This document shows positions 49,240-61,168 of a DNA stretch of 64,000 nt, one piece after another (position 1 is the first letter of the stretch; each line of letters starts with the position of its first letter). Under the pieces are notes generated by a model that worked only from the letters and a program-made list of their open reading frames with translations, had not been told where the DNA came from and searched no databases. The position numbers and the translations under genes were made by a program. The DNA comes from Bryum argenteum (taxonomy: Eukaryota > Streptophyta > Bryopsida > Bryales > Bryaceae). The stretch spans positions 27,618,364 through 27,682,363 of the forward strand of contig CM073322.1 of assembly GCA_037043015.1 (NCBI GenBank), read 5' to 3'.

Positions 49240-49470
49240 ATGGCTTCGCGGCAAGGGAACTCTTTCCACCTCCGCAACGATAACCTGCCCAGTGGTGATC
49301 CTGATGTGCAGGACAACCTCACGGATTCATCCTCAAGCGAATCGAGCAGCGAGGATGACGATCTTCCGCTTCTTCCACTCGAGGAGCGGGGCCTTGCAGG
49401 CAAACTTGGCTTAGTTGTTGCATTACGTTTGTTTCTATGCGGACTTATAAATTTTGATCTTCGTTCCTAA
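49240..49470 (+). CDS. Exon-like frame with Ser/Asp/Glu-rich product
   Basis: Starts with MASRQGNSFHLRNDNLPSGD after an acceptor-like TTGTTGCAG and contains an acidic Ser-rich run (SSSSESSSEDDD) then LPLLPLEERGLAG. The codon-like composition stands out against AT-rich surroundings. No family is recognised and no continuing exon was found downstream, where the 26-bp array starts. It may be a gene fragment trapped between the two composite repeats. Confidence 0.3.
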   Translation: MASRQGNSFHLRNDNLPSGDPDVQDNLTDSSSSESSSEDDDLPLLPLEERGLAGKLGLVVALRLFLCGLINFDLRS

Positions 49471-49759
49471 TCTCTAAGAATTTCTTATTTGTTATTCTTT
49501 TCTATTGTAACAGTTTGCAGTTTTATGATCTTATAGCATAATATGATGTTCTTGGTAATCCATCACCTAGAACGTGTGGCACGTGTTGAAAATAGAAATA
49601 GTGAATAAGCATATGGTACGTGGTGAAATCTTTAACTTCTTGAATGCTTGCAGTGACAATGATATGTTAAACTTTGTTGTTTAATTGTCAAGATTCATAT
49701 TTTTCTTTCTTTAGCATTACTCGTGTAGTTAATTCTCAAACATTAGTTTTATACATGAA

Positions 49760-50535
49760 TTCGTGTAAAATGTGCTAATATATGTGGGAAACATGCTCAC
49801 ATCTAAAACGTACTTGTACATCTTACATGTAGAACATGTCAATACATCGCATGTGTAAACGTGCAAATACATTTCACGTGTAAAACGTGCTAATACAAGT
49901 CATGTGTAAAACGTGCTAATACAAGTCACGTGTAAAACGTGCTAATACAAGTCACGTGTAAAACGTGCTAATACAAGTCACTTGTAAAACTTGCTAACAC
50001 GTTTCACGTGTAGAACTTCACGTGTAAAATGTGCTGATGCATTTCACGTGTAAAACATACTAATACATTTCACATGTAAAACATGTTACAGCATTTCAAG
50101 TGTAAAACGTGCTAATACATTTCACATGTAAAACATGTTACAGCATTTCAAGTGTAAAACATGCCAATACATTTCACGTGTAAAACTTGCTAATACATTT
50201 CACGGTGTAAACCGAGCTAATGCATTTCACGTGTAAGACGTGCTAGTACATTTCACATGCGAATATGTCTCACACGTAAAACGTGCTAATACGTTTCACA
50301 TGTAACCCGTGCTAATATGTTTTGCATGTAACCCGTGCTAAACTTGTAAAATGTGCTAAACCTCTTACGTGATGCTCTTATGTGTACTTTTCATGTGTTG
50401 TCCATGTATGTGCATCCCACTCATTGCTTATATGCATTCATCTCACACCATGCTAAAGTTTTGTTTTTGCTTTTATAATGCGGTGAGGGTCCTAGCTTGT
50501 TATGAGAATTTGCATTTTGTATATTGACATCAATC
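49760..50535. repeat. Second copy of the composite repeat with a long 26-bp array
   Basis: About 20 tandem units of 26-27 bp at 49790-50345, consensus close to GTGTAAAACGTGCTAATACA plus a variable hexamer. Many copies have CACGTG or AACGTG. A tail at 50395-50535 (ATGAGAATTTGCATTTTGTA) matches that of the first copy. Confidence 0.85.
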
Positions 50536-50539
50536 ATAC

Positions 50540-52315
50540 TCCCAGAACTTTGTGTAAGATAATAGAGGAAAACGTGAGAAAAGGTTTTTTTATAGGCCTA
50601 CACCTCGTATGATATATGAGATTGAATGAAAGCACATTTAGACTAGTATCTATTTTATATGATGAAAATCGATGACTCATGTTTACCATCTTGAGTATAA
50701 TTTGAGCACAAAATTTTCCTCTAGATATTCAACTTGTATATTCAATGACTTGTATTCCAAATAAACTCTACACTTGCCATAAATTTTATAAAAAGGTAGT
50801 GAAGTAATTAAACCCCTAAAATTGTGTGAAGCCCAAAACGTAACATGATTTTGGTAAGCCCCTCTGTTACTAAATATAGATAGTATGAACTTTGTGAGGC
50901 TCATCGAGTTTTTTCATATCTTTTCAACAAGGTGACAAGTTTTGAATATAAGTTATGATGTGACTACAATATTGGCCAATTTCTTTAGATATTAAAATTT
51001 AGTAGTATTTTCTTAGAAAGTTTTAGACGTCCAACTTTTAATTCTAATTTTTATTTTCAATATTTTTATCTTGGTTTTCATACCAACAAATTGCGACATG
51101 GACCTGAACAATTCAAACTTAGTGTTTTACTTACTATATCATCGTCAATGAATATAATTTTACTACAATTGTCAAATATGGGCACTCTTTAAAGAAAGTT
51201 TCACCAAGATAATGAAACCAAGGTAACATGGTAACAATAATTTGGCAAACTTACTGGGGAGTGGCCAAGGAACCAATTTGTGAATATGTGTAAGGTATGT
51301 AGGAGATCAAATCAATCGAAACCATGAAATACAAATTTATCTTGAATAAGGTATGAATATTTGAATTGGAAGCCCTAGATGTGTTAAACAAACCAAAAAA
51401 TGTAAAAAATGTACAGTGGGCACCTCAAGATTCAAAATAGGGAACTATCATGTAACTTCTACTCGAATGCCTCTAATATGTTATTCCATTCCCACTTGGT
51501 ATTTTAACAAAACAAGACATTAAAAACCATGACTAAAGTGTATGAGACATGAGTTCGAGACATCAAATAACTAAGAGTGCTCTAAAATGGAGGGATACCA
51601 ATATTGAAGCTTTAGAGATACATGATAAATTTGCAATTCAACAGTATCATGTACTTATCACAAATATTTCAAGGTGTCAAATAAAGGGCACCATTTCAGA
51701 AACACCAATAATTATGTCCACGTCCAAAAACATATAGGATACTGTAAAAGCGTCCAAATAAGATGAATTCACTTATACTATCCTTCCACTTACTTCCCCC
51801 ACACTCTTATCTTCACTACAAATTTCCCATGCTAAAAATACAAATTTCCCACTCTCCCATGAAATCACAAATCCAAGGGCAGTTGTGTATGGTAGGAAAA
51901 CCTAAACTCGGGCACCTCCCCCTCCGAAATCATACAATCTATAATTAAGCTAAAGATGAAAGTTTCCTTGAGATTGCATGTTCCTCTTACATACATGGAA
52001 TAGGGTACATAGTAAAGGTATACCCAAATCAGTCACTTTAAGAATTATAATCATATACAAGTGCTGAAAAACATCATCAAAATAGGGAAACTTCGTCTTT
52101 TCTTGTTGCTAATTCCTGAAAAATAGTAAGACACTCATTCAATCACTCCAAGTATAGTGAACTCCTCAAATGCACGAGAATAGGTAATGTGAGGAAAGTG
52201 CAACATGTGTCCTATAGCTGCATGCTATTGTCAACAACCCAAACCGCTATGTACACAAGACCCAAAAGTCTTGTTTAGTAATAAAATTATTGGACTTTGT
52301 CAGCTGCCCACAGCC
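50540..52315. other. AT-rich spacer
   Basis: Low GC. The stretch at about 52080-52180 resembles 48750-48850, so it is partly repeat. No gene is supported before 52316. Confidence 0.4.
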
Positions 52316-54045
52316 ATGTCGAGACTCTGCTTCTTCACTCTCCTTTTGGCTTTTGCTTCATGTGAGCATCTCTCTTACTCCTATTTTGCAATATTGAGCT
52401 TATTGTTGCACAACCAAAAATAAATAAATAAATCCATATTCTTCTCAAATCTCCAATTTCATGAAGTTTTGTAGAGAAATTTCACATTCCATCTAAGTAG
52501 GGAATCCTATAGTTTCGCAAAAATAAGGTATTGTAGTGCATACATACCAGTGTAAGGAGATCTTGTACTCCCTTTGTCCCATTATAATTGTGCACTAGGT
52601 TCTCTCAAGGGAGATTTGAGAGAATCTTTCGAACAATACTATTGAGACATAGAAAATATGAGGTAGTGATGGAGAATTTTGTTTTGCTTTTTCATGCAAA
52701 AGTGAATTAGGTATTTTCCTTCATGTGGTGTTGTATTCTAAATGCAAATGAGCATTAATTATTGGTTTCATATACACCATCTTAAAGTCAAGTTAGATCT
52801 TCACAAATGTTAATTATATCTTCAAAGTTTGTTTCCAAATGTGACCTATATGATATTGGATCCTCCATGAGTTCTTTTACATTTTTGGGTAGCTTGTGCT
52901 TGTGAGTGCTTAAAGCACTTCACCCTTTGTTATGAAAATCATGCATTCATATGTATTCTCTTATGCTATATAATTTGGCAAATTTGAATATTGTCGACGG
53001 AGGTTGAATTTGGCTTTACTCTATGTTCAATGAAGATGAGTGTTCAAAAAAGGAGAATGATAGGATTTTTGGTGTAGAGAAAAGTTGTTATGATTGACTT
53101 TGGTAATATATGAATTAGAGTATTTTTGTGAGTGAAGTAGATGGTTGCTTATGTTTACAATGAGACATAAGGAGATGTATTCAATGAACGAGAAGCAATT
53201 ATTTGAGAATATTTCTAGATAAAATAATCTATGGGAGTCGTCTTTAAAACCTAAATGAGAAGATATTTAGAGCTGAATGAGGAGTTTCTATCAATTATGT
53301 CATGCATGTATATGTGTAGAAATGAATTGATTTATTATGGACTCATCAACAGGTGTTATTGCTGACGGGAACGTGAACTTGGACTCTTTGACAATTTTTA
53401 CCACTCATGAGTGGTTTGGATTGAAACCTGAAGTGTACTTTGAATGTAGTGATGAAAGTAAAGTGGACTTGCCCGACATCAAAGCAAAGAACCAACTCTA
53501 CACATTTGAAGGTCATGAATCTTGGCAGGTATATTACATAGCTCATGAAGATGTTCAAAGTATAGACAAAGATGTTATAGTTGTCATACTCAATCATTAA
53601 AAACACACACTTCAATATACGAGGCACTTATTTAGCGAAGTGATCAAAAATTTACCTATAAAGATGCCCAATGTCAAATTTTTGGTAATTACTACTTCAA
53701 ATGTTCAAATCCGTCTTAAAGCTTTGAAGAATGACCTTACATGGGTTTGCAGTCTTAATTACTCTAAATAAGTCATTTATGGCGTATGTTTTGTGAAAGT
53801 TGATGTGGTGCTACAATACAAATTTTTATTTTAAGATAGTGTTATTTTGATCATGTTGTGTTGTCAGCCGCTTACGAAATTAGAAGGAACAAAATGTAAA
53901 CGGTGTGGATTATATGAGGAAGACCCTCTCAACCCAGACGACGTGTTTGATAAATGGGAGCTTTGTCCGTTGGACTTTAACAATGGCCATTACACTCGCT
54001 TTGTGGAGGGGGAGTTCAACCTCACTCTCTCGTGCTCCACTTGCC
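52316..54045 (+). CDS. Conserved plant membrane-protein family, C-terminus not found
   Basis: Three exons join in frame: 52316-52361 (signal peptide MSRLCFFTLLLAFASC), 53353-53528 and 53868-54045. The product continues VIADGNVNLDSLTIFTTHEW, FECSDESKVDLPD, TFEGHESWQ, PLTKLEGTKCKRCGLYEEDP and FDKWELCPLDF. This Cys-containing pattern recalls a plant-specific single-pass membrane protein family annotated only as transmembrane protein in Arabidopsis. Those proteins go on to a Ser-rich linker, a membrane helix and an acidic cytosolic tail. I find none of this before the convergent gene at 56.9 kb. A Tc1-like element lies 440 bases behind exon 3. The gene is either 3'-truncated or has small exons I missed. 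Function unknown. Confidence 0.6.
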
Positions 54046-54484
54046 GTATATTAACTTCTCCCATACGCCATATTGACCATCTATTGTATCTCATGATGTT
54101 TTTATCAATGGGAATATTTGCATCATTTTCTTAACGGTAACATGCATATATTGCGGATAATAAGTAATATTACATGCAAAGAAGTGATTTTTGCAAAGTT
54201 GCATCTTAGTTTGAGCTACTAGTAGTGTAGATAATCCTTCACTGTTGCAATAAATTACTGGGTTTACATTGTTTATGCAGATTCTACAAAAGAGTTTGAA
54301 TCTTGAAACCAATGTTTAGATTTGAAGGTGAAATACACTATTGGAGGACTTCATTATACATTGAAATAAAACTAGTTACCATCATCATATGAGCACTTGT
54401 AAGTGATTTAGGATAAAAACTAAACGTTAGTGTCAAACTCAAACATACATTAATTGTGGCTTGAATCATTTTTGTTAGGATGTA

Positions 54485-56089
54485 CAATGACTGCCAAAAT
54501 TGAGTACAAAAAAACATAATTTACCTTCAGTCATTCATATATTATAATGTGATGCATTTAATATGCAATTAGTTGATGGCTCAAGTATACATGCATGTAA
54601 ATGATATGGCTACTATATTATAAGTCAAGCAACGCAAGATAATTTGAGATAATTCAAATCAAAGTAAATCAGCTCCAGATCTCACTCATGCTCACACTTG
54701 GATTAGACAATGAATACTACAAATCTGATATGTACAAGTGATCCTTTCTAGGTCTGATTTTTTAGATGAGCATGTTCTTAGCCTTCAGATTTATAATGTC
54801 TCCCCATTCACTCCACATTATGTATGCAAATTGAGCAAAATGAATCCATTGAGATCTCTCTATTCGTAGTAGAAAGCAAGTAGAAGATGCTACTTCAGAG
54901 AAGTTGAGGAGGGTTGAGAGTACTAGAAATGTTGCTAGAGAGTTACATGTATCTCAAATTTGGGTTGCAAAATTTCGTAAGCAACATTTAAGTAAATGGA
55001 GTGATATCAATCAACATTTGGTGGTAGGCCAGAAATGTAGAGTGCAGTTGACCGTAGAGCTTATGTCCAAGCAATTACTTAGGGTGGCTTAGAAACTGCA
55101 CACAAAGTTGGAAAGCACTTGAGTGAAGAGTTTCATGTCGGTATAAGCGACAGTACTATGAGGAGAGTGTTACGAGAAGTAGGTTTGAAATGTAAAGTGA
55201 AGCAATAAAAACCAAATCTTACACTTCTTCAAACTAAGCGACGGTTAGAATTTGCTAAACGTCATTGCTATTGGACTCATGATGATTGGGGATCATGTAG
55301 TATTTTCCGATGAAACAAGAATCAACCAATTTTGTTGTGATGGTTGCAATTGGTGTTTGTTTCGTGATGAATAGAGTAGAAGTGGAGGAATGGTACAACA
55401 AACTGTCAAGTTTGGAGGTGGTAGAGTGATGATGTGGCCTTGCATGACTTCAAGTGGCCCTGGTATGATGTGTAGGATTGAGGAAAGAATGGATCAGTAC
55501 ATGTAAAGAGAAATTTTAGAGCGTGAGTTGACTCATACACTCCATGCATACGATTTGGATTCTGCCAATTTTATTTTTCAACATGATAATGACCGGAAAG
55601 TACATCCAATAGTATGCGCAGTAGGCTAAACTTGCAAGAATTTGTTGTTTTAAAGGGGTCGGCCCAATCTTAAGACTTTGAATCCAATCAAACACTTGTG
55701 GGCAACTTTAAAATGCCGACTAAACCACTACGTGAGACCTCTCAAAGGAATGTTAGAATTGTCGAAACGTGTCGAGGATTTTTGGACTTCATTTACTCCC
55801 AATGACTGTCAGAACTTGTATAGGAGCATGCCTAAGCGCATTGCAGCTATTATAGTTGCTAAGGGAAGTGGACAAATATTTAGCTTCATCCTAGCTTGTG
55901 TGAGCAAATTTTTACTTTATTTTTGTTTGTACGTGCACACTTGTGTGAAACAGGCCTCAATTCCATGGAAGTTTGACTAATCGCAATAGTAATTCTAAGC
56001 AATTTATGGTTTCATTTTTTATGCATCCAATTTTCCAACATTGTTGAATTACAAAATTATGTGCCTGTACGCAGTTTTGGCACTCACTG
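54485..56089 (+). mobile_element. Tc1-like (Tc1/mariner) transposon, inactive
   Basis: 1605 bp between TA dinucleotides (54483-54484 and 56090-56091). Terminal inverted repeats of about 40 bp: left CAATGACTGCCAAAATTGAG, right inverse CAGTGAGTGCCAAAACTGCG. Inside is a transposase with an HTH (TRNVARELHVSQIWVAKFRK), a second helical domain (SDSTMRRVLREVGLKCK), the first Asp in FSDETRIN (55309) and the second in QHDND (55584). The third position is in LNPIKHLWATLK, where Glu is replaced by Lys (55690). Spacing suggests a DD34E type. Several in-frame stops (for example at 55090 and 55374) and frame shifts make it inactive. Confidence 0.88.
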
Positions 56090-56091
56090 TA

Positions 56092-56927
56092 TGCTCTCTT
56101 TGCTTACCATCACTGTAACAATCTCTAATCTCCTACGTGACCTCTAAATTGTTTCAAAACAATGTACAATATCCGACATAGAAGTTCAACAATCAACATT
56201 TCACTTTCTATTTTGCATAGATTGAACCATCCTAAATCTAGAACTTTCAAAATATAGTTCCGGTGATGCAGGGGTTCGATCTCAATTTTTTTGTTCATCT
56301 TTCGTCTTCTTAAACATACCAATCACTGTGCAATAAATTCAGAAATTTTTAAATCATGACCAAGTCCACTAATATAGTCATCTTCACCATAATTATCAGG
56401 ATGTAAAATTCTTCATCATGCCTTATAAAATGTAGAAATGTCGAGCTTAAAAATACCTGCTTTGCTCCAAGTTTCTCAGGCTTCGGATACAAAAGATTAA
56501 TATAGTGGCAACGTAGAACGTTCTGTGACGTTCAGAGCCCAGGCGTGTGTCAGACTCTTGGTCATAACCAGATCCAAGGACCATACAAATCATCCCATGA
56601 AAGAAAACTGTGAAAAATAACGATTAGTTAATGCATGGCAGAAATAATGAGGAGAGCAGTAAGCACCCCCAAACTTACTTTACGTGTTCTATAATGCTCA
56701 TACACTACCCAATTGGGCAACTATTGCTGCCACTCGCTGATTTTACACACCTGCAAATCAAACCTTCTGTTCCAAACCTGCTATAACACTTTTCTAGAAT
56801 TTAAGAGAAAGCAGCGTATCAGGGTAACTAGTAGGTTGACACAAAATTCCACAAGGGAATATCTAGACCCCTATAATATTTTTGTAGACTGTACATTCAA
56901 TATATCGTATACGTGGTTCAACTATGA
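56092..56927. other. Spacer between convergent genes
   Basis: No gene is supported; it should contain the 3' untranslated region of the gar2-related gene. I looked here for missing exons of the 52.3-kb gene and found none. Confidence 0.4.
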
Positions 56928-59900
56928 TCATGGGTTCGCCCACACCTCTTTTAGTAACTGAAATCGTGACGCTCCCAAACCTTCATTCTTTTTCTTCTTC
57001 CCACTGCCATTCTCTGCACCATACCTTGGTTTGTCTTGCAACAAAGTAAGCGGATTCTCAAATTCCTCCAACTCATCATCACTTGTGTAACCTTTCCGCA
57101 AGGCTGATGATGGGCTTCTTCCCCACAGGGTAGAGCTTGCAGGTTCACCAATCCACAGCTTCACAAAGCTCGTGGGTGGGGGTGAATACATCACCGGAGG
57201 TACACACGCCATAGCAATATCATCCGGACTAATATCATCCTCGCCAAACTTCCTTCTCTCATTTGCTACCTGCGCAACCGCATGCATACTAGTGAGCATG
57301 ACAGGAAGATTCGGTAACAGATTCAGTACGCAAATGGATGTTTGACTGCGGCAACAGTATTGCTTTAGGTGCCGATACGGGTATCTCGATCACCAAGGCA
57401 CTTATGTGCAAATTGTAGAAATGATTCCATTGATTTCACCGCTTCATAAAGATGAGAGTACGTACCTCCGTAGCGAGGGCATTCAGAAGGCCTGGCGAAA
57501 TGGGATCTGGGGAGAAGACGTCCGGACCAAAGTTGGCCAACACACGTCGAATAAGTGGCAAGTTGAGTCCTGGACACACCTGTCAAGACATTGTCGAATA
57601 TCAGCTCTCTAAGCTAGGCTGTTCGTAAAAGAAAAATGCCAGGTATACATTTTCAGCTCTCTTTGTACCTTAATTCTTCATTGGCGGTGTACAAGTCTAC
57701 TTTAGTCAAAGAGCAGTGTGAACCATGTGACATTCACCACGGAATGCTACACGAAGTGTACCTCTTTTCTGATCTCAGCATCAAGGAGGATATCCTTGGG
57801 AAGCATCAGCAAATCTCCTGTAGCTTTAAGCAGGTTAAATTGAACAGGCTCTTCATCTTCACCATCATCCGGCTGAGTCGACTTGAATTCAGCTGGCACG
57901 CGGTCTTTGCAGCTGACAAGCGCTGACAGCCAAGTTGACCAATTTACTACCTGTACAAAGGAGCAGTTTGACGATCAGTAAGAGAGCCACGTCAACCGGT
58001 TTCAAAACAAAGCTCATACTAAGAGTTGACAATGGTTGCTAGGTCTTGTTAAGGCAGAGGAGATCACATACCACATTTTTCAAGTGCGATCCAGCTCCAA
58101 AAGTAAGGCTGCCAATAGGAATTGGAAGAACTGAAAGATCGGTTATTGGGTCAGATAATGGATCAGTTGGAGCATCATCTTCCGGGTCGCGCAGTATTCC
58201 ATTGAACATGGCTACATCTAGCCGAGCAACACATTCTTCAATAACCTGCAGAGGAGCAATTTCTATTCTCAGATGAAAAAGTTTCAATGCAGCTCTAATC
58301 AAACCACAGCACAGAAATCTAAAACCACTAGGAGTTCATGTTTCCGGCTGAAAAAACTGCACGGTAGATTTCAGTTCTGAACTTTATTTCCACCACTAGC
58401 CGCAGAGCAGGGCTTACCATTCTGTTTAAAGCTGGCAAACAGCCGCATTCTAAACCCTCGCCTTGAAGAGGACAAAGCCTCTTGAGTGCATCTGTGAATG
58501 CCCTCTTCCAGATTTCCACAGATATGTTTCCTTGGCGGGTATCACCTAACTTGCGGGTATTATAATTCATTTTATCCTTCGGGAAGTCTCTCGAATCACC
58601 AGAAAATTTGCTCATATCACCATTTAGATCTGCAGAGCTGCCCTTCGGATTTGTGGTGGGCGCTCCCCCGAGCTGCATTCGAGGGGTCATTGCCTGCGTA
58701 GTTAACAACATCCAACTGAGTCAGAAAGGAAGAGTGCGTTGCCCGTCCACACATATTCAAGGGGTTATTAACTAACTAATCCATCTTGCGCCATAGAAAA
58801 GGGTTATTATCAAAGGAAGGTTTTACACGGGCTCCGTTGGGTGCTCTAGTAATAATATTGCACGGTAACTGATCAGGCAAAGGAACCCACAACCACAAGC
58901 CATGACTCGTAAGTGACTACAATAACACTTAAACAGTGCGCACCTGCCACCACACGGATTCCAGCACACGTGCATGAAGCCACGTCTCTATTCTGAAGAG
59001 TGTTGCCACAAACATCCCACAAGTTCGCCAGTCTTTGGGAGCACCAGGGGCATTCAGAATGAAACTGACGTCACTCTTTGACTTCCGTAGTTGCTGGGAC
59101 CGAAAGGCCCTCGCTTGAAAGTCATTACTCATACCAGAGTCACCGTCTGCCTCTCCGTTAGAGGACCCTACGTCAGTATCCTCACAAGCCTGACTGATGG
59201 ACTCTCGCAGAACAACCACATTCGACCACCAGTATGTCAATCTGCGGAGAAAAACGAAGGCTCTACGGTAAGAAGAGAACTCCATTCCATCAGGTTCTGT
59301 TTATCAAGCACAGCCATAATCGTTCTGTCCAATATTCTACCAAGTTCAGAAAGTGGGACTTCATCGACTACGAAGCAGAAAGCAGAAATCAGAGAAGTAG
59401 CAGCGCAAAACCTTGGAACATCGCTCCCGCACGCTCGAGAAACCAGCACAAGCCCCGACACAATATTCTTAGCAATCACTGCTCTCCTCTCGGGGCTCCA
59501 GTTCTTGAACGCGTACTTGTAGAACCGTGCAAGGCGCCGGGCAGGAGTGTGCACCTTGTGAGCCGAGCTCCCATGCTCAGCCGCAACCGAATACAATGCA
59601 ACCTCGATCAATGCAGAGTCCCGCAATTCCTCCTCCATTCTTACTAACTGCTGCTCCAGTTGCAGAAGTCTCTCCTCTCCTTTCTCTGCTTTCGACAGTG
59701 CTTTCGCATCGGCGGCAGCTCTTCTCCACTGGTCAACAGTTTTTTTCTCCACGGTCGCAAGCTTTGCCCTCGCCTCATTCAACACGCTTCTAGAATCAAC
59801 TGCTGTTTCAGGACCTAAATCTGCTTCCCTGGAGCCAAATGATAGTTGATGCGCTAAGGTACTCGCGGGGGTCGAAACTCTCCGCCCTAGTACAGGTGGA

Positions 59901-60136
59901 GACGGGTTTCCACCATTCGTTGTAGTCATGAAATTTTCCATGGTTGGGCGCGAGGGTACCACCGTAAGACCGGTCCTGCTCCCATCTTTCGTCTTAGAAG
60001 CCTTTCTCCAAGCATACGCAGCTGCAGCGGCAGTAGCAGCAGATCGTATGGAGGATTTATCAGTACTATAAGCAGTCGAATGACCAAGTAGCTGTAATCC
60101 TTGAGCTTTCTCCGACAATCTTGAAGAGTCACTCAT
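56928..60136 (-). CDS. Plant gar2-related coiled-coil protein
   Basis: Seven exons on the minus strand give 705 residues: 60136-59412, 59241-58944, 58693-58418, 58245-58072, 57950-57762, 57579-57466 and 57269-56928. The N-terminal 130 residues are low-complexity. A coiled coil follows at about 130-190 (EEERLLQLEQQLVRMEEELR-like; Leu/Glu heptads), then the family core ALYSVAAEHGSSAHKVHTPA, RRLARFYKYAF, GLVLVSRACGSDVP and LTYWWSNVVVLRESISQA. Later blocks are GLECGCLPALNRM, GDLLMLPKDILLDAEIRKEV and LNLPLIRRVLANFGPDVFSP. The tail has a Lys run (GKKKKNEG). Arabidopsis relatives are annotated as nucleolar protein gar2-related, with no established biochemical role. All exon joins keep the frame, so the gene looks intact. 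Confidence 0.88.
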
Positions 60137-61164
60137 TGTCGCTCAATCAAGTGCTGCCCTGCAAGCGCAGCCGAAGTCAAACCAGAGTACCAGTACCATC
60201 AATCCAAAAAAGAAACTGCCCTGACACCAAATAAACTCCAATAAGCATCTGTAAACTCAATGCAGTTACTAAAGAGTTAAAAATTGGTCAGACTACAATA
60301 ACTCCGTGGCCAGCTAAAACAACCACCAATCTCCCAAATCCGTAATCATAATCATCACTACTACAAATCCTCGCAACTATGCAAGACATGATAACAAGAA
60401 TGCAGACCTCTCAAAAGATCACCGCAAATCGACAGAAGAGCTTCAATTGTAAGTCCCTTACTAAAGCATCAGGATCAGAATGCAGATGTCAAAACAACCG
60501 GTACTTCACAAGCTAAAATCTTAAGAATCTCAATTGGATCAAGGCCAACCCTAAGATGCAAACTCCAAGACCACCATTTGTCCCAAAGACACTAGATTAG
60601 CTGATCAGAATCAGCTCGTCACTAAAAGAAGAATGCGATGAACAAATGTAGCCAGATAAGCCCCACCAATTCATCTCTCTCTTGTTAGAATGGCATAAAT
60701 TGCATAGATCGGAAAGAGGGATGTGGAACTTACGATGAGAAGCAGCACATTGACGGCGAGGAGGTCGAGTGAAGGCAGATCGGAAGCAGGGCGTCGAGAG
60801 TGGTAAGGATCCAGACAATGCTAGCAATGTGGGCGATCAGGAAAGGCGTACGATGGAGCAGGGCAAGCTCGGATGCAAGCAATGCGGCAACCCCAAAGGA
60901 AGAGAGCAGGCAACGGAGGGAAACAGCGGCTGTCTGGGGGGAAGAAAGAAAGCTTCACTTATCATCCATCGTCTCTGTTAGTACTTTCATCTTGCGCACC
61001 GCTCTTCATCCACGATCTTAGCAGATATATTTTCGTTTCATTCATCCCCTCTACTTCATCTGGATTCTCACTCTGATTCCGTGCTTCAGTTTCATCCAAA
61101 TTCTCTGTTTGCATGCTTCAGTGTTTTCTTCTGAAATCTTTACTTGCATGCTTCAGTGTTTCAT
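60137..61164. other. Leader and promoter of the gar2-related gene
   Basis: Probably leader sequence, perhaps with an intron to about 60730, then a GC-richer promoter stretch at 60740-60960. Plus-strand frames there are short and unsupported. Confidence 0.4.
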
Positions 61165-61168
61165 TTAA

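Noticed and set aside
50808-50830. TTAAACCCCTAAAA as an element end
   Set aside because: An extra A separates TTAA from CCCC and no partner was found.
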